DNA of 64,000 nt from Hwangdonia seohaensis (GTDB taxonomy: Bacteria > Bacteroidota > Bacteroidia > Flavobacteriales > Flavobacteriaceae), in contig NZ_JAVSCK010000001.1 in assembly GCF_031932625.1 (NCBI RefSeq), positions 186,001-250,000 on the forward strand, read 5' to 3'. Every line of letters begins with the position of its first letter. The stretch's first letter is position 1. Below, in pieces: positions 15,725-24,054 of this stretch. A program made the translations under genes and the position numbers. The notes beneath the pieces are model-generated. The model searched no databases. It saw nothing but the letters and a program-made list of their open reading frames with translations, and had not been told where the DNA came from.

Positions 15725-17953
15725 ATTTCAAATTTTATAACAAATAACGTCAAAGAATTAGTAGAGTTTTTAAAAAGCACCAGTTTTTCCAAAGCCGTTT
15801 TAGTTGGTGTTGCCATTACTTTGCCCATAATTTTTGGCCTTGCAACCAATTATTTTGAAATTGGACTTGCCATTTGTTTTGGTGCCTTTTGGTGCTCACC
15901 AAGTGATGTGGCAGGGAGTTTAAAGCATAAGCAAGTCGGTATTCTTTTTTCTTCGTTTTTGGTTGTGCTTATCAGTTTTATTGGTGGCTATCTCGAAATT
16001 TCAAATTATTTCCTCTTTCCGGTTTTAGGCCTGCTTACTTTTAGCATTGCCTTTATTTCCATTTATGGGTTTAGGGCCTCAATGATAAGTTTTTCAGGAC
16101 TATTGGCTTTGGTGCTGAGTTTTGCACACACTTCTGAAAATTTAGAAGTATATCAATACGCTTTATGGATTGGTGCTGGAGGAATGTGGTACTTATTGTT
16201 ATCAACCATTTGGTTTTACCTCAACCCAAAAGCACATACCGAAGAAACGTTGAACGATATCTTTTTACTAACTGCTGATTTTTTAGATACCAGAAATCAG
16301 CTTTTTGGCGAGAAACAAACCAGAGACACCCTGCAAACAAAACTCATGGCTATAAAGGTTGAACTCACCGAGCATCACGATACGCTACGCGAAGTTTTAA
16401 TTTCATACCGTAAAAAATCGGGCAAATCTTTCTACCACGGTAAGCGTTTATTGGTATTTACACAATTGGTGGAATTGTTGGAAACGGCCATTGCAAACCC
16501 TGTAAATTACAACAAAATGGATGCGCTTTTAAAAATACATCCTGAGTTTAAAACCGATTTTCAGATGCTGATATCTGAATTTTCATCGCAATTGCGCAGT
16601 ATTGCAAACCACATTAACAATTCGAATAAATTTCCATCAAACAAAGTTTTAAATGAGGCTTTTAAAAAAATTGAAAATGATATTCTGAAGTTAAAAATCG
16701 AAAAAGAACCGGAAACTTACGAACGCTATTTAATGCTTCAGAATTTCTTGGATTATCAAAAAAAACAATTTGAAAAGCTTAAAAAAATAAAATGGTTGTT
16801 GGGCAAACCTGAATTAACTTCGGATGATTTAATGACTAAAGATTATCTCAATCGCTTTATACACGCACAGGATTACGATCCCAAATTAATCCTTAGAAAC
16901 CTAGGCTTTAAGTCCACTATTTTTAAGCATTCCCTACGATTGGCCGTTACGGTTATGCTGGGATATGGCATTGGTTTGTATTTCGATTTACAAAATTCGT
17001 ATTGGATTATATTGACCATAATTGTAATCATGCGCCCCAGTTACGGACTTACAAAAACGCGCTCTAAAGACCGTGTTATTGGCACGTTAATTGGCGCCGT
17101 TTTGGCTAGTGGCGTTGTGTTTTTAATAAGCAACACGTATGTTTATGGCGCACTGGGTGTACTGTCTTTAGTGATTGCCTTTTCCATGATTCAAAAAAAT
17201 TTCAAGGCCTCGGCAACATTTATTACGCTAAGTGTTATTTTTATTTATGCCATTTTACAGCCAGATATTTTAAAGGTGATTCAGTTTAGGGTTATAGACA
17301 CCATGATTGGAGCCATTCTTTCTTATATGGCCATGCGTTGGCTTTGGCCAGCGTGGTCGTTCATGGAAATTGGCGATAATATTAAAGATGGTTTGAATGC
17401 AAATACCGCTTTTTTTAAATCGATTAGCAGTTATTACCAACAAAAAGGAAAAGTGCCAACAAGTTTAAAAGTAAACCGGAAAAAAGCATTTGTGCAAATG
17501 TCCAACTTAAGTTCAGCATTTCAGCGTATGGCACAAGAACCGGAATCGAAGCAAAACCATATGGATGACATTTATGAACTCGTTGAAATAAACCATAATT
17601 TTTTAGCTTCATTGGCATCCTTGAGTTCCTATATTCAAAATCATAAAACCACGGAAGCCTCAAAAGAATTCAAAATTATTTCCGAAAAAATTCAAGAAAA
17701 CCTCGATACGGTTTGTAAGCAGTTAAAAACCATAAATTTTGAAGCTCCAAAACCAAAAACCAGTCTTTTGGAATTGGAAAATCAATCTGAAAAGCTTAAA
17801 TTTTCCATAGACCAGCTTACAAATGAAGCCATTTCAAAAACAGACAACGTACGTGCTCACAAGGAAGCACACTTAATATGGGAACAGATGTACTGGTTGT
17901 TTTCGTTAAGTGAAAAGATGTTGAAATTAACATCGAAATTCAAGACGGATTAA
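15725..17953 (+). CDS. FUSC-family (YccS/YhfK-like) membrane protein
   Basis: The family has two membrane blocks, each of several helices, separated by a soluble region. Here they lie at about residues 20-145 and 385-520 of the extended reading, and the second begins with SLRLAVTVMLGYGIGLYF. The frame is open from 15719, and reading from 15725 gives ISNFITNNVKELVEFLKSTS followed by the first helix. No ATG or GTG occurs in frame there; the first TTG, at 15821, falls inside helix 1. I therefore propose an ATT start near 15725 (about 742 residues). Role: probably aromatic acid or small-molecule efflux, not proven. Confidence 0.75.
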   Translation: MSNFITNNVKELVEFLKSTSFSKAVLVGVAITLPIIFGLATNYFEIGLAICFGAFWCSPSDVAGSLKHKQVGILFSSFLVVLISFIGGYLEISNYFLFPVLGLLTFSIAFISIYGFRASMISFSGLLALVLSFAHTSENLEVYQYALWIGAGGMWYLLLSTIWFYLNPKAHTEETLNDIFLLTADFLDTRNQLFGEKQTRDTLQTKLMAIKVELTEHHDTLREVLISYRKKSGKSFYHGKRLLVFTQLVELLETAIANPVNYNKMDALLKIHPEFKTDFQMLISEFSSQLRSIANHINNSNKFPSNKVLNEAFKKIENDILKLKIEKEPETYERYLMLQNFLDYQKKQFEKLKKIKWLLGKPELTSDDLMTKDYLNRFIHAQDYDPKLILRNLGFKSTIFKHSLRLAVTVMLGYGIGLYFDLQNSYWIILTIIVIMRPSYGLTKTRSKDRVIGTLIGAVLASGVVFLISNTYVYGALGVLSLVIAFSMIQKNFKASATFITLSVIFIYAILQPDILKVIQFRVIDTMIGAILSYMAMRWLWPAWSFMEIGDNIKDGLNANTAFFKSISSYYQQKGKVPTSLKVNRKKAFVQMSNLSSAFQRMAQEPESKQNHMDDIYELVEINHNFLASLASLSSYIQNHKTTEASKEFKIISEKIQENLDTVCKQLKTINFEAPKPKTSLLELENQSEKLKFSIDQLTNEAISKTDNVRAHKEAHLIWEQMYWLFSLSEKMLKLTSKFKTD

Positions 17954-18012
17954 AAGAGGTCCAAGCCGATAAATAGAATTTAGTACGCTTATTTAGATAT
18001 CCCAATAAAAAA

Positions 18013-18042
18013 GCCACTTTAAGTTTCCCAAAGTGGCTCATT
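18013..18042 (-). terminator. Hairpin terminator of dsbD
   Basis: An inverted repeat GCCACTTT / AAAGTGGC (18013-18020 and 18030-18037) is followed on the minus strand by a run of six T. It lies between the converging FUSC and dsbD genes and best fits the end of the dsbD transcript. Confidence 0.7.
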
Positions 18043-18085
18043 GTTAAACAGCAATCACAATAACACTAAAACTTTCCGTGATTCG

Positions 18086-20128
18086 CTATTTAAAATTATT
18101 CAACCCTACTTTCATCCAATCGTAATACTCCTCTGCATCGGGTGTATAGCCCACCGGATCGTTAAGGTTTTCACCGTCATGTCCCATAAGCACATAAAAC
18201 GGTTGGGTATTGGTTTTGAATTTTATGGTTTGGAACTCACTCCATTTTTGCCCAATGTATTTTAGTTTCTTTCCGGGCCTTAATTTAGATTCGACAATTT
18301 CATTTTCCGGAAGTTTTCGTTTATCGTCTACGTATAATGAAATCAATACCACGTCGTTTTTAAGCACATTGAGCACTTGGTCGTTTACCCAAACGTTCTG
18401 TTCCATTTTACGGCAATTTACACAGGCCCAACCTGTAAAATCGAGCATAACCGGTTTATTTACTTTTTTTGCATAGGCCATACCTTTGTCGTAATCGTTG
18501 AAGGCTAAAATCTGGTGTGGCGCCAACAAATGCGCACCTTCCGGCAAGTCTTGTTCTGCATTGGACATAATACCGCCCCCGGTTTTAGAGTTCCCTACCC
18601 CATAAGGCGACTCTGCATAATCCAATGGTGGCGGAAACGCGCTAATTAAGTTCAATGGTGCGCCCCAAAGCCCCGGAATCATATAAATGGTAAACGACAG
18701 TACGATTAGCCCCAAACTCAATCGACCAACGGAAATATGGGTTAATGGCGAATCGTGGGGTAATTTGATTTTTCCGAAAAGATATAATGCCAATGTTCCG
18801 AATACGGCAATCCAAATGGCGATGAACACCTCGCGCTCCAAGAAATGAAGTTGTAAAACCAAATCGGCTTGCGACAAGAATTTGAATGCCAAAGCCAGCT
18901 CTAAAAACCCTAAAACCACTTTTACGGTATTTAACCAACCTCCGGATTTTGGCAATGAGTTTAACCAGCCCGGGAATGCCGCAAACAATCCAAATGGCAG
19001 AGCTATGGCCAACGAAAAGCCCAACATGCCCACTATTGGGGCAATGCCTCCTTTTGATGCGGCTTCAACCAACAGCGTGCCTACAATAGGACCCGTACAG
19101 GAAAACGAGACCAAAGCCAGTGCCAAGGCCATAAAAAAGATACCAATTAATCCGCCCCTATCGGCTTGTTTATCAACATTGTTAACCCATTTGCTCGGTA
19201 ATACAATCTCAAAAGCGCCCAAAAACGATACTGCAAATACTATTAACAGTAAAAAGAAAATAAGGTTAAACCAAACGTTTGTTGCCATGGCATTTAACGC
19301 ATCTGCGCCAAAAATAGCCGTAACCGCTATACCCAAAATAAGATAAATGGCTATAATGCTGATACCATATATAATGGCGTTTTTTACGCCTTTGGCCTTG
19401 GTTTTACTTTGTTTTGTAAAGAAGCTCACCGTCATGGGAATCATCGGGAATACACAAGGCGTTAATAATGCTGCGAATCCCGATAGAAAGGCAATGATGA
19501 AAATAGCCCAAAGACCTTTTGTCTCTTGTTTTTTATTGTCCTTTTTTACTTGCTTAACGGCCTGGGTTGTCGATTTTTTTTCAGGCTCCTGGAAATCTAC
19601 CATTGGGTCGGCTGTTGCAGTTTCCGTTGTAGCTGTTTCCGGGGATGTGGTTTCCTTTACTACTGTTTTGGCTTCGGTGGTTCCCGAAAGGTTAAATTCT
19701 AAGTCCACATAATTCGGTGGCAAACAACGTGTATCATCACAAACCATAAACTCAACTTCACCTTTCACTATAGACAGTTCTTGGTTTAAAACCTTAATGC
19801 GTTGCCTAAATTCCGCTTTATTGTCAAAAAACTTAATGCGCATATTAAAAACCGGGTCATTTATCGTGTGCCCTTCTTCTTCAGCCACTTTGTCAATTAA
19901 TTCGTAATCCGCATTGGTCTCAAAAGCAAATGTGGTTGGAATGGGGCCGTCTTCCGGTACATTTTGCGAATACAAATGCCAACCGTTGTCTATAACGGCA
20001 TCCACAATTAGCACGTATTCGGTATCTGACAGTTTTTCAACGGATGTGCTCCATTTAACGGGGTCAAATACTTGGGAGAAGGCATTAAAACCAAAAGCCA
20101 ATGCTAGAATTAAGATTAATTTTTTCAT
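18086..20128 (-). CDS. dsbD: Thiol:disulfide interchange protein DsbD
   Basis: The 680-residue protein has a signal peptide (1-18), an N-terminal periplasmic domain with a C-x5-C pair (MVCDDTRCLPP), a flexible Thr/Glu/Lys-rich linker (about 150-205), an eight-helix CcdA-like core with the redox cysteines LLTPCVFP and FSCTGPIVG, and a C-terminal thioredoxin domain with WACVNCRKME. DsbD carries electrons from cytoplasmic thioredoxin to periplasmic or envelope proteins. The N-terminal domain is DUF255/nDsbD-like. It follows the M16-like remnant by 40 bases. Confidence 0.93.
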   Translation of the reverse strand: MKKLILILALAFGFNAFSQVFDPVKWSTSVEKLSDTEYVLIVDAVIDNGWHLYSQNVPEDGPIPTTFAFETNADYELIDKVAEEEGHTINDPVFNMRIKFFDNKAEFRQRIKVLNQELSIVKGEVEFMVCDDTRCLPPNYVDLEFNLSGTTEAKTVVKETTSPETATTETATADPMVDFQEPEKKSTTQAVKQVKKDNKKQETKGLWAIFIIAFLSGFAALLTPCVFPMIPMTVSFFTKQSKTKAKGVKNAIIYGISIIAIYLILGIAVTAIFGADALNAMATNVWFNLIFFLLLIVFAVSFLGAFEIVLPSKWVNNVDKQADRGGLIGIFFMALALALVSFSCTGPIVGTLLVEAASKGGIAPIVGMLGFSLAIALPFGLFAAFPGWLNSLPKSGGWLNTVKVVLGFLELALAFKFLSQADLVLQLHFLEREVFIAIWIAVFGTLALYLFGKIKLPHDSPLTHISVGRLSLGLIVLSFTIYMIPGLWGAPLNLISAFPPPLDYAESPYGVGNSKTGGGIMSNAEQDLPEGAHLLAPHQILAFNDYDKGMAYAKKVNKPVMLDFTGWACVNCRKMEQNVWVNDQVLNVLKNDVVLISLYVDDKRKLPENEIVESKLRPGKKLKYIGQKWSEFQTIKFKTNTQPFYVLMGHDGENLNDPVGYTPDAEEYYDWMKVGLNNFK

Positions 20129-20168
20129 TTGATTTTGTTTATGATTTAGGATCGGTTTTTTAATATTT

Positions 20169-20414
20169 TTATTTTAAAGGCTTGACGACGATTTCGGAAG
20201 ATATAACCTTGTCCATTAACTTTTTAGCAAACAGCTTCATATCTTCTGCTTTAATTGTTTTTACAATATTATCGAAATTTTTAGGGTTATCCATATATCT
20301 TAAGCCTAAAACACACGCACGCTTTCGTGCCAAAGGGTTATTTTTAAAACCCACCTCCTGCGCGCCACGATTTAAAAGGCGTAAACATAGTAAAACAGAT
20401 GTCATTTTTTTCAT
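20169..20414 (-). pseudogene. Short ORF resembling an M16 peptidase C-terminus
   Basis: An 81-codon ORF begins MKKMTSVLLC and ends with FDNIVKTIKAEDMKLFAKKL and EIVVKPLK. The end resembles the last helix-strand of M16 (pitrilysin-type) zinc proteases, where an 'AEDVxxxAKKxL' helix precedes an xVVxKP strand. The zinc motif HxxEH and the rest of the family are missing. It may be a remnant fused by chance to an upstream Met, or a small gene of unknown role. The link to M16 is by eye only. Confidence 0.4.
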
Positions 20415-20785
20415 AGCATTTGCTTTAAAAAAGAAGGTTTTATAAAAAGGCGCAATTTACGTATAAACCCTTATTTTTATTATGCTTTTATGATAATTTT
20501 ATGATTGGACACCGTTATAATTCCTGAATATTTTTTTTGAATAATGAAACACATAGAAGCATAAAAAAACCAGAGCATATTAAGGCTCTGGTTTTCATGC
20601 AAAAGATGCTTTAAAAGGTTGTTTTTTGAAGACTAACTCAACTTAACAACTGGATATTTAAAGCTGAAATGGGCGAAATTGGTTTTGAATTAAATGACCA
20701 AGGCACTTTGTAATTCAACTTATTACCTTGTGCATTCATCTGAATAAATTGAGAGTATTAATCTGAAAAAGTTTTTAGCTTAAAA
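20415..20785. other. Intergenic region with one terminator
   Basis: Apart from the hairpin at 20568-20593 I see no gene. A plus-strand stretch of about 22 codons ending at the TAA at 20710-20712 (containing AEMGEIGFELNDQGTL) looks protein-like and could be a gene-end remnant, but it is too short to call. Confidence 0.35.
20561..20600 (-). terminator. Terminator of the SDR/SnoaL/RidA group
   Basis: A 9-base perfect stem (AACCAGAGC / GCTCTGGTT, 20568-20576 and 20585-20593) is followed on the minus strand by a run of seven T. It lies downstream of the SnoaL-like gene at 20786. Confidence 0.72.
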
Positions 20786-21196
20786 CTATTCTTTCTCAGC
20801 GTCAGCCAATTTCTTAGTGTCAACATATTGCTGAAAGCCAATTATTTTACCTTCATCATTGAGTGTCCACAAATGTGCCACTTGAGCATCTTCTTGCTTA
20901 CCCGTTGTTTTCACTTTAAAATGATAGCGCAAAGTCGCGAGCACTTTGTTATGCATCATGTCATGAAGTTCAATGTTTTTTAACGCAAATGATTCGTACA
21001 TATCTCCTATTCGTACAAATACTCCGTTTAAAATAGCATCTGGACCAATATAGGGATTACCATCTGCCAGCCTATTGCTTTCGGCTTCGTTCCATACAAT
21101 TTTAGGATGCATAGCTCCCAGAACATTGGGCATATCGCCTGTTGCGAATGCACCATATAGCTTGTCGATAACTTGAATATTTTGATTGTTTTTCAT
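20786..21196 (-). CDS. SnoaL-like (NTF2-fold) protein
   Basis: This 136-residue cytoplasmic protein has the NTF2/SnoaL pattern: an N-terminal helix pair (VIDKLYGAFATGDMPNVLGAMHPKIVWNEAE), then strands with GPDAILNGVF and HLWTLNDEGKIIGFQQYVD. Such small cone-shaped barrels are enzymes or ligand binders of many kinds, so the role is unknown. It lies 23 bases after the RidA-like gene and is probably co-transcribed with it. Confidence 0.8.
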   Translation of the reverse strand: MKNNQNIQVIDKLYGAFATGDMPNVLGAMHPKIVWNEAESNRLADGNPYIGPDAILNGVFVRIGDMYESFALKNIELHDMMHNKVLATLRYHFKVKTTGKQEDAQVAHLWTLNDEGKIIGFQQYVDTKKLADAEKE

Positions 21197-21219
21197 GCTT
21201 GTTGTTTTAGGTTAAGGCC

Positions 21220-21741
21220 TTAATTCGTTTTGTGTACTTCCAGTTCTATCTCAATAAGAAATTCGGGAATCGCCAATTCCTTTACACCAAGCCAAGAGCC
21301 GGTTGGGAATTGGTTTTTATAAATCTCTGTTCTGTAACCAGCAACTTCTAAAAACTTGGGCATGTTTGTGGTAAAAATATTTTCTGCCACCACATCGTTA
21401 AACGTGCAGCCATAATGCTTTAATATTTTTTCCAAATCGGCATAACAGTTTTTCATTTGCTGTTCTAGATCGCCGATGGCTGTTGGGTTGCCCTCATCGT
21501 CCATACTTACCGCTCCGGAAACTTTTATGGCATTCCCAATTTTTACGGCATGCGAATAGCCATAGGCTTTTTCAACTTCTGGACGTAACATAAAGTATTC
21601 TGGTGTTTCAGCTTTTGCTTTGTGTTTAACTATTTCTGATTTCTCTTCAGTAGTTTCGGTTTTTGGTTTGTCATTACAACTAGCTACTGTAATTATAAAT
21701 AAAATTCCTATCAGGATTTTTGTTGTTATTTTATTCAACAT
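21220..21741 (-). CDS. RidA/YjgF-family lipoprotein
   Basis: This 173-residue protein has a lipoprotein signal (MLNKITTKILIGILFIITVASC), a Lys/Glu-rich linker, and a RidA domain (about 50-173) with VKIGNAIKVSGAVS, LEKILKHYGCTFNDVVAENIF and the ending LAIPEFLIEIELEVHK. Cytoplasmic RidA deaminates reactive enamines. The Arg of the classic R-C/S-T motif near the end is not present (the region reads LAIPEFLIEIE), so deaminase activity is doubtful. Export to the envelope is unusual for the family. It lies upstream of the SnoaL-like gene. Confidence 0.82.
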   Translation of the reverse strand: MLNKITTKILIGILFIITVASCNDKPKTETTEEKSEIVKHKAKAETPEYFMLRPEVEKAYGYSHAVKIGNAIKVSGAVSMDDEGNPTAIGDLEQQMKNCYADLEKILKHYGCTFNDVVAENIFTTNMPKFLEVAGYRTEIYKNQFPTGSWLGVKELAIPEFLIEIELEVHKTN

Positions 21742-21834
21742 GATATTTATACTTTAAATATGTTTTTATGCAATTTGAAAGGTTGGTTTACATTTAAGCA
21801 GTGAAGTGAAATATATCACCTCACTGCATGGTTT

Positions 21835-22770
21835 TTAATTTTCCAATAAGCCTTTGTTGTAATAAAGGGTCTCTGAAACGATGACACCATCTTTATCAAA
21901 ATCATGACTCATGTGTACGGTAAGTTTTATTTCTTTTTTATCTGATTTTCTGGTCAAGTGGAAATTCCACCATGACAGCACAGACCTGCCGTTGCCCAAT
22001 TCGTATTCCAAATAATCCGGATAGCCAACCATTTCTATATTCTTGACCTCAAAACTGTCGAGAAATCCCTGACGCTTTCCTTTTATAACATCCATGGGGT
22101 CTGGCTTATCAAAATCTTCATTGATATCAAAAAACCGAGCATCCTCACTAAAAAATCCTAAAGCTTTTTCCAAGTCTGAATTTTCAAAAGCATAAACCAC
22201 TTTACGCACGGTATTGATATTATCGTGATGGTTGTACATGGTACCGTTGGTTCGGTCGGTGAAACTTTGTCTTAATTCATTAAAAATGCCCTCGTTAAAA
22301 TAATTGATAATCATTTTAATTTTCGTGTCTTTTGTCACTACAAAAAGTCGGTGCATAGGTGAAGAAAATTTCACTCCGGTCTTTCTATGAACACCTTTAA
22401 GCATATCCCAGGTTTGCACCCACACCACTTCGTCTTTATTGTCTTTTTTGTACTCAATGGCATCTGGATAAGCCCCAGGGAAATCGGCGATGGAAAAATA
22501 ATCCAATTCTTGCGACCAACGATATGCCCCTTTAATAAAGGAAGCTTTGCCTCTTCCTTTTGCATTCGGGTTGGTAGAAAGACCGTTATAGGCTTTAAAG
22601 TCATCGGTTAACAAACTTGCTATTTTTGTGGTGTCGCCACTTACAAAAGCTTTGGTGTAGGCTTCAACAACATCAATAGCTGGATGCTCTAAATAAACCG
22701 TTCCGTTCTTTTTTTGGGCAAATGCGAAAATTGAGCCCATAAAAATGAGCATTAAAATTACTTTTTTCAT
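21835..22770 (-). CDS. Secreted protein with two NTF2/SnoaL-like domains
   Basis: The 311-residue protein has a signal peptide (MKKVILMLIFMGSIFAFAQ). Two similar alpha+beta domains follow, at about 30-160 (VVEAYTKAFVSGDTTKIASLL) and 185-311 (VRKVVYAFENSDLEKALGFF), each with a typical SnoaL helix start. A role in periplasmic or extracellular ligand binding or turnover is possible but not shown. A repeat element separates it from the SDR gene upstream; the RidA-like gene follows after 93 bases. Confidence 0.72.
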   Translation of the reverse strand: MKKVILMLIFMGSIFAFAQKKNGTVYLEHPAIDVVEAYTKAFVSGDTTKIASLLTDDFKAYNGLSTNPNAKGRGKASFIKGAYRWSQELDYFSIADFPGAYPDAIEYKKDNKDEVVWVQTWDMLKGVHRKTGVKFSSPMHRLFVVTKDTKIKMIINYFNEGIFNELRQSFTDRTNGTMYNHHDNINTVRKVVYAFENSDLEKALGFFSEDARFFDINEDFDKPDPMDVIKGKRQGFLDSFEVKNIEMVGYPDYLEYELGNGRSVLSWWNFHLTRKSDKKEIKLTVHMSHDFDKDGVIVSETLYYNKGLLEN

Positions 22771-22829
22771 TGTGTTTGGTTTTAAATTAATGATTGGTTA
22801 AAAATTATATTTCTGTTTTCTTTTAGTTT

Positions 22830-23012
22830 TTTTAACCCGCTGTGCATTTTGAAAAAATTCTGTCAATTCGAGTGAATTTTACGATTGGAATAAGTAAAAT
22901 TTGTATCGAGAATAAGAATTTTAACTTGAAATTGATTCTCGATACAATTTTTCGTACCTCAAAATCACTCGAATTGACATATTGACATTTTTCCATTCAA
23001 AATGCACAACGG
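22830..23012. repeat. Inverted-repeat element with 13-bp direct flanks (MITE-like)
   Basis: Two arms of roughly 75 bases (about 22834-22914 and 22935-23015) are imperfect inverted copies. Shared blocks include TGTGCATTTTGAA, TGTCAATTCGAGTGA and TTGTATCGAGAAT. The loop is about 20 bases. The whole is bordered by the same 13-mer TTTCTTTTAGTTT at 22817-22829 and 23013-23025. That layout suggests a small non-autonomous insertion with target duplication, just after the SDR stop. It encodes no protein. It may also act as a transcript-end or RNA-stability hairpin. Confidence 0.6.
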
Positions 23013-23029
23013 TTTCTTTTAGTTTCTTT

Positions 23030-23902
23030 CTACATTCGTTTTGGGCCATCCCAATCGGTAATATCGAAAACTCCCAAGAGGCTTTGCCTAATTGGTTCTG
23101 TAACCTCGTTAATGGCTTGCAGACCAAAATCCAATCCAACCATAGTGCGTATAGGCCGCTTGCCATGTGGCATCTCGATTAAATCATCAAATGCCTGAAC
23201 AACAAGCATGGGGTCGGTTGGTGCGTTGCTGTCCTCGAAAGCGGCTTGTACCTGACTACCAAAGCCTTCACTAAACTCTGCAACATGCTGATATGCCTTA
23301 GCTATTTCTTCGTTTTCAGCAGGAATCACCGTATTGAAAAAATCGGTAGCAAAAGGCCCCGGCTGTACCATAACCACATCAATACCCAAAGGTGCCAATT
23401 CGTAACGCATGGATTCGCTTAAGCCTTCCAGCCCCCATTTACTGGCATGGTAAACACCAAAACCAGGTGAACAGCAACGACCTGCAATAGAACTTATCTG
23501 GATAATGAGCCCGTCATTTTGGGCGCGCATTTTAGGCAACACCGCTTTGGCCACCCTAAACGTACCCACAATATTCAAATCCAATTGATCCATAAACTGT
23601 TTAGAAGAAAATGATTCAATTGGGCCGCCATAGCCGCGACCTGCATTGTTGATAAGCACATCTACCTTACCCAATTGAGAGACTGCTTTGTTCACACTTT
23701 CATCTGAGGTAACATCAATTTCAACCACGTCGATGTTAAGGTTATTTGAGGTGGAATAATCTAATAGCTCTGAAGCCTTATCAGCATTCTTCCCCTTCAC
23801 ATTACGCATGGACGCATAAACGTGATGCCCTTTTTTAGCCAAATGTTTGGCAGCCATAAGCCCAAAGCCCGAACTGCAGCCTGTGATTAAAATATGTTTC
23901 AT
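23030..23902 (-). CDS. Short-chain dehydrogenase/reductase
   Basis: This 290-residue classical SDR has the cofactor motif TGCSSGFG (residues 7-14), NNAG (residues 86-89), the active Ser in ISSIAG, the YHASK Tyr/Lys pair, and PGPFATDF after it. Residues 15-40 suggest an NADP preference (basic residue in SMRNVKGKN). The C-terminal extension is typical of retinol- or ketoreductase-like SDRs. It opens the minus-strand group, with the propeller sensor kinase divergent 152 bases away. Confidence 0.9.
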   Translation of the reverse strand: MKHILITGCSSGFGLMAAKHLAKKGHHVYASMRNVKGKNADKASELLDYSTSNNLNIDVVEIDVTSDESVNKAVSQLGKVDVLINNAGRGYGGPIESFSSKQFMDQLDLNIVGTFRVAKAVLPKMRAQNDGLIIQISSIAGRCCSPGFGVYHASKWGLEGLSESMRYELAPLGIDVVMVQPGPFATDFFNTVIPAENEEIAKAYQHVAEFSEGFGSQVQAAFEDSNAPTDPMLVVQAFDDLIEMPHGKRPIRTMVGLDFGLQAINEVTEPIRQSLLGVFDITDWDGPKRM

Positions 23903-24015
23903 AATACTTTATTTTTTGGTTAATAGAACTCTTAAGAAATTGATATAAGCAAGATATTATATTACAACAATGCGGTCAACCACATATTCATGTGAAATTG
24001 CCTGATAACTTTTTG

Positions 24016-24023
24016 TATATTTG
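24016..24023 (+). promoter_or_regulatory. -7 promoter element of the propeller sensor gene
   Basis: TATATTTG matches TAnnTTTG, 31 bases before the TTG start at 24055. A TTG at 23998-24000 is slightly too close for an ideal -33. Confidence 0.5.
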
Positions 24024-24054
24024 ATACTAAGCTATTATCAACAAAACCAACCAA

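Noticed and set aside
18882..19346. 154-codon plus-strand ORF
   Set aside because: Antisense to the membrane core of dsbD; it is an open frame by codon bias only.
20645..20712. Protein-like plus-strand stretch ending GFELNDQGTL and a TAA
   Set aside because: About 22 codons with an upstream stop; it might be a gene-end remnant, but no family can be named, so it is not called a gene.
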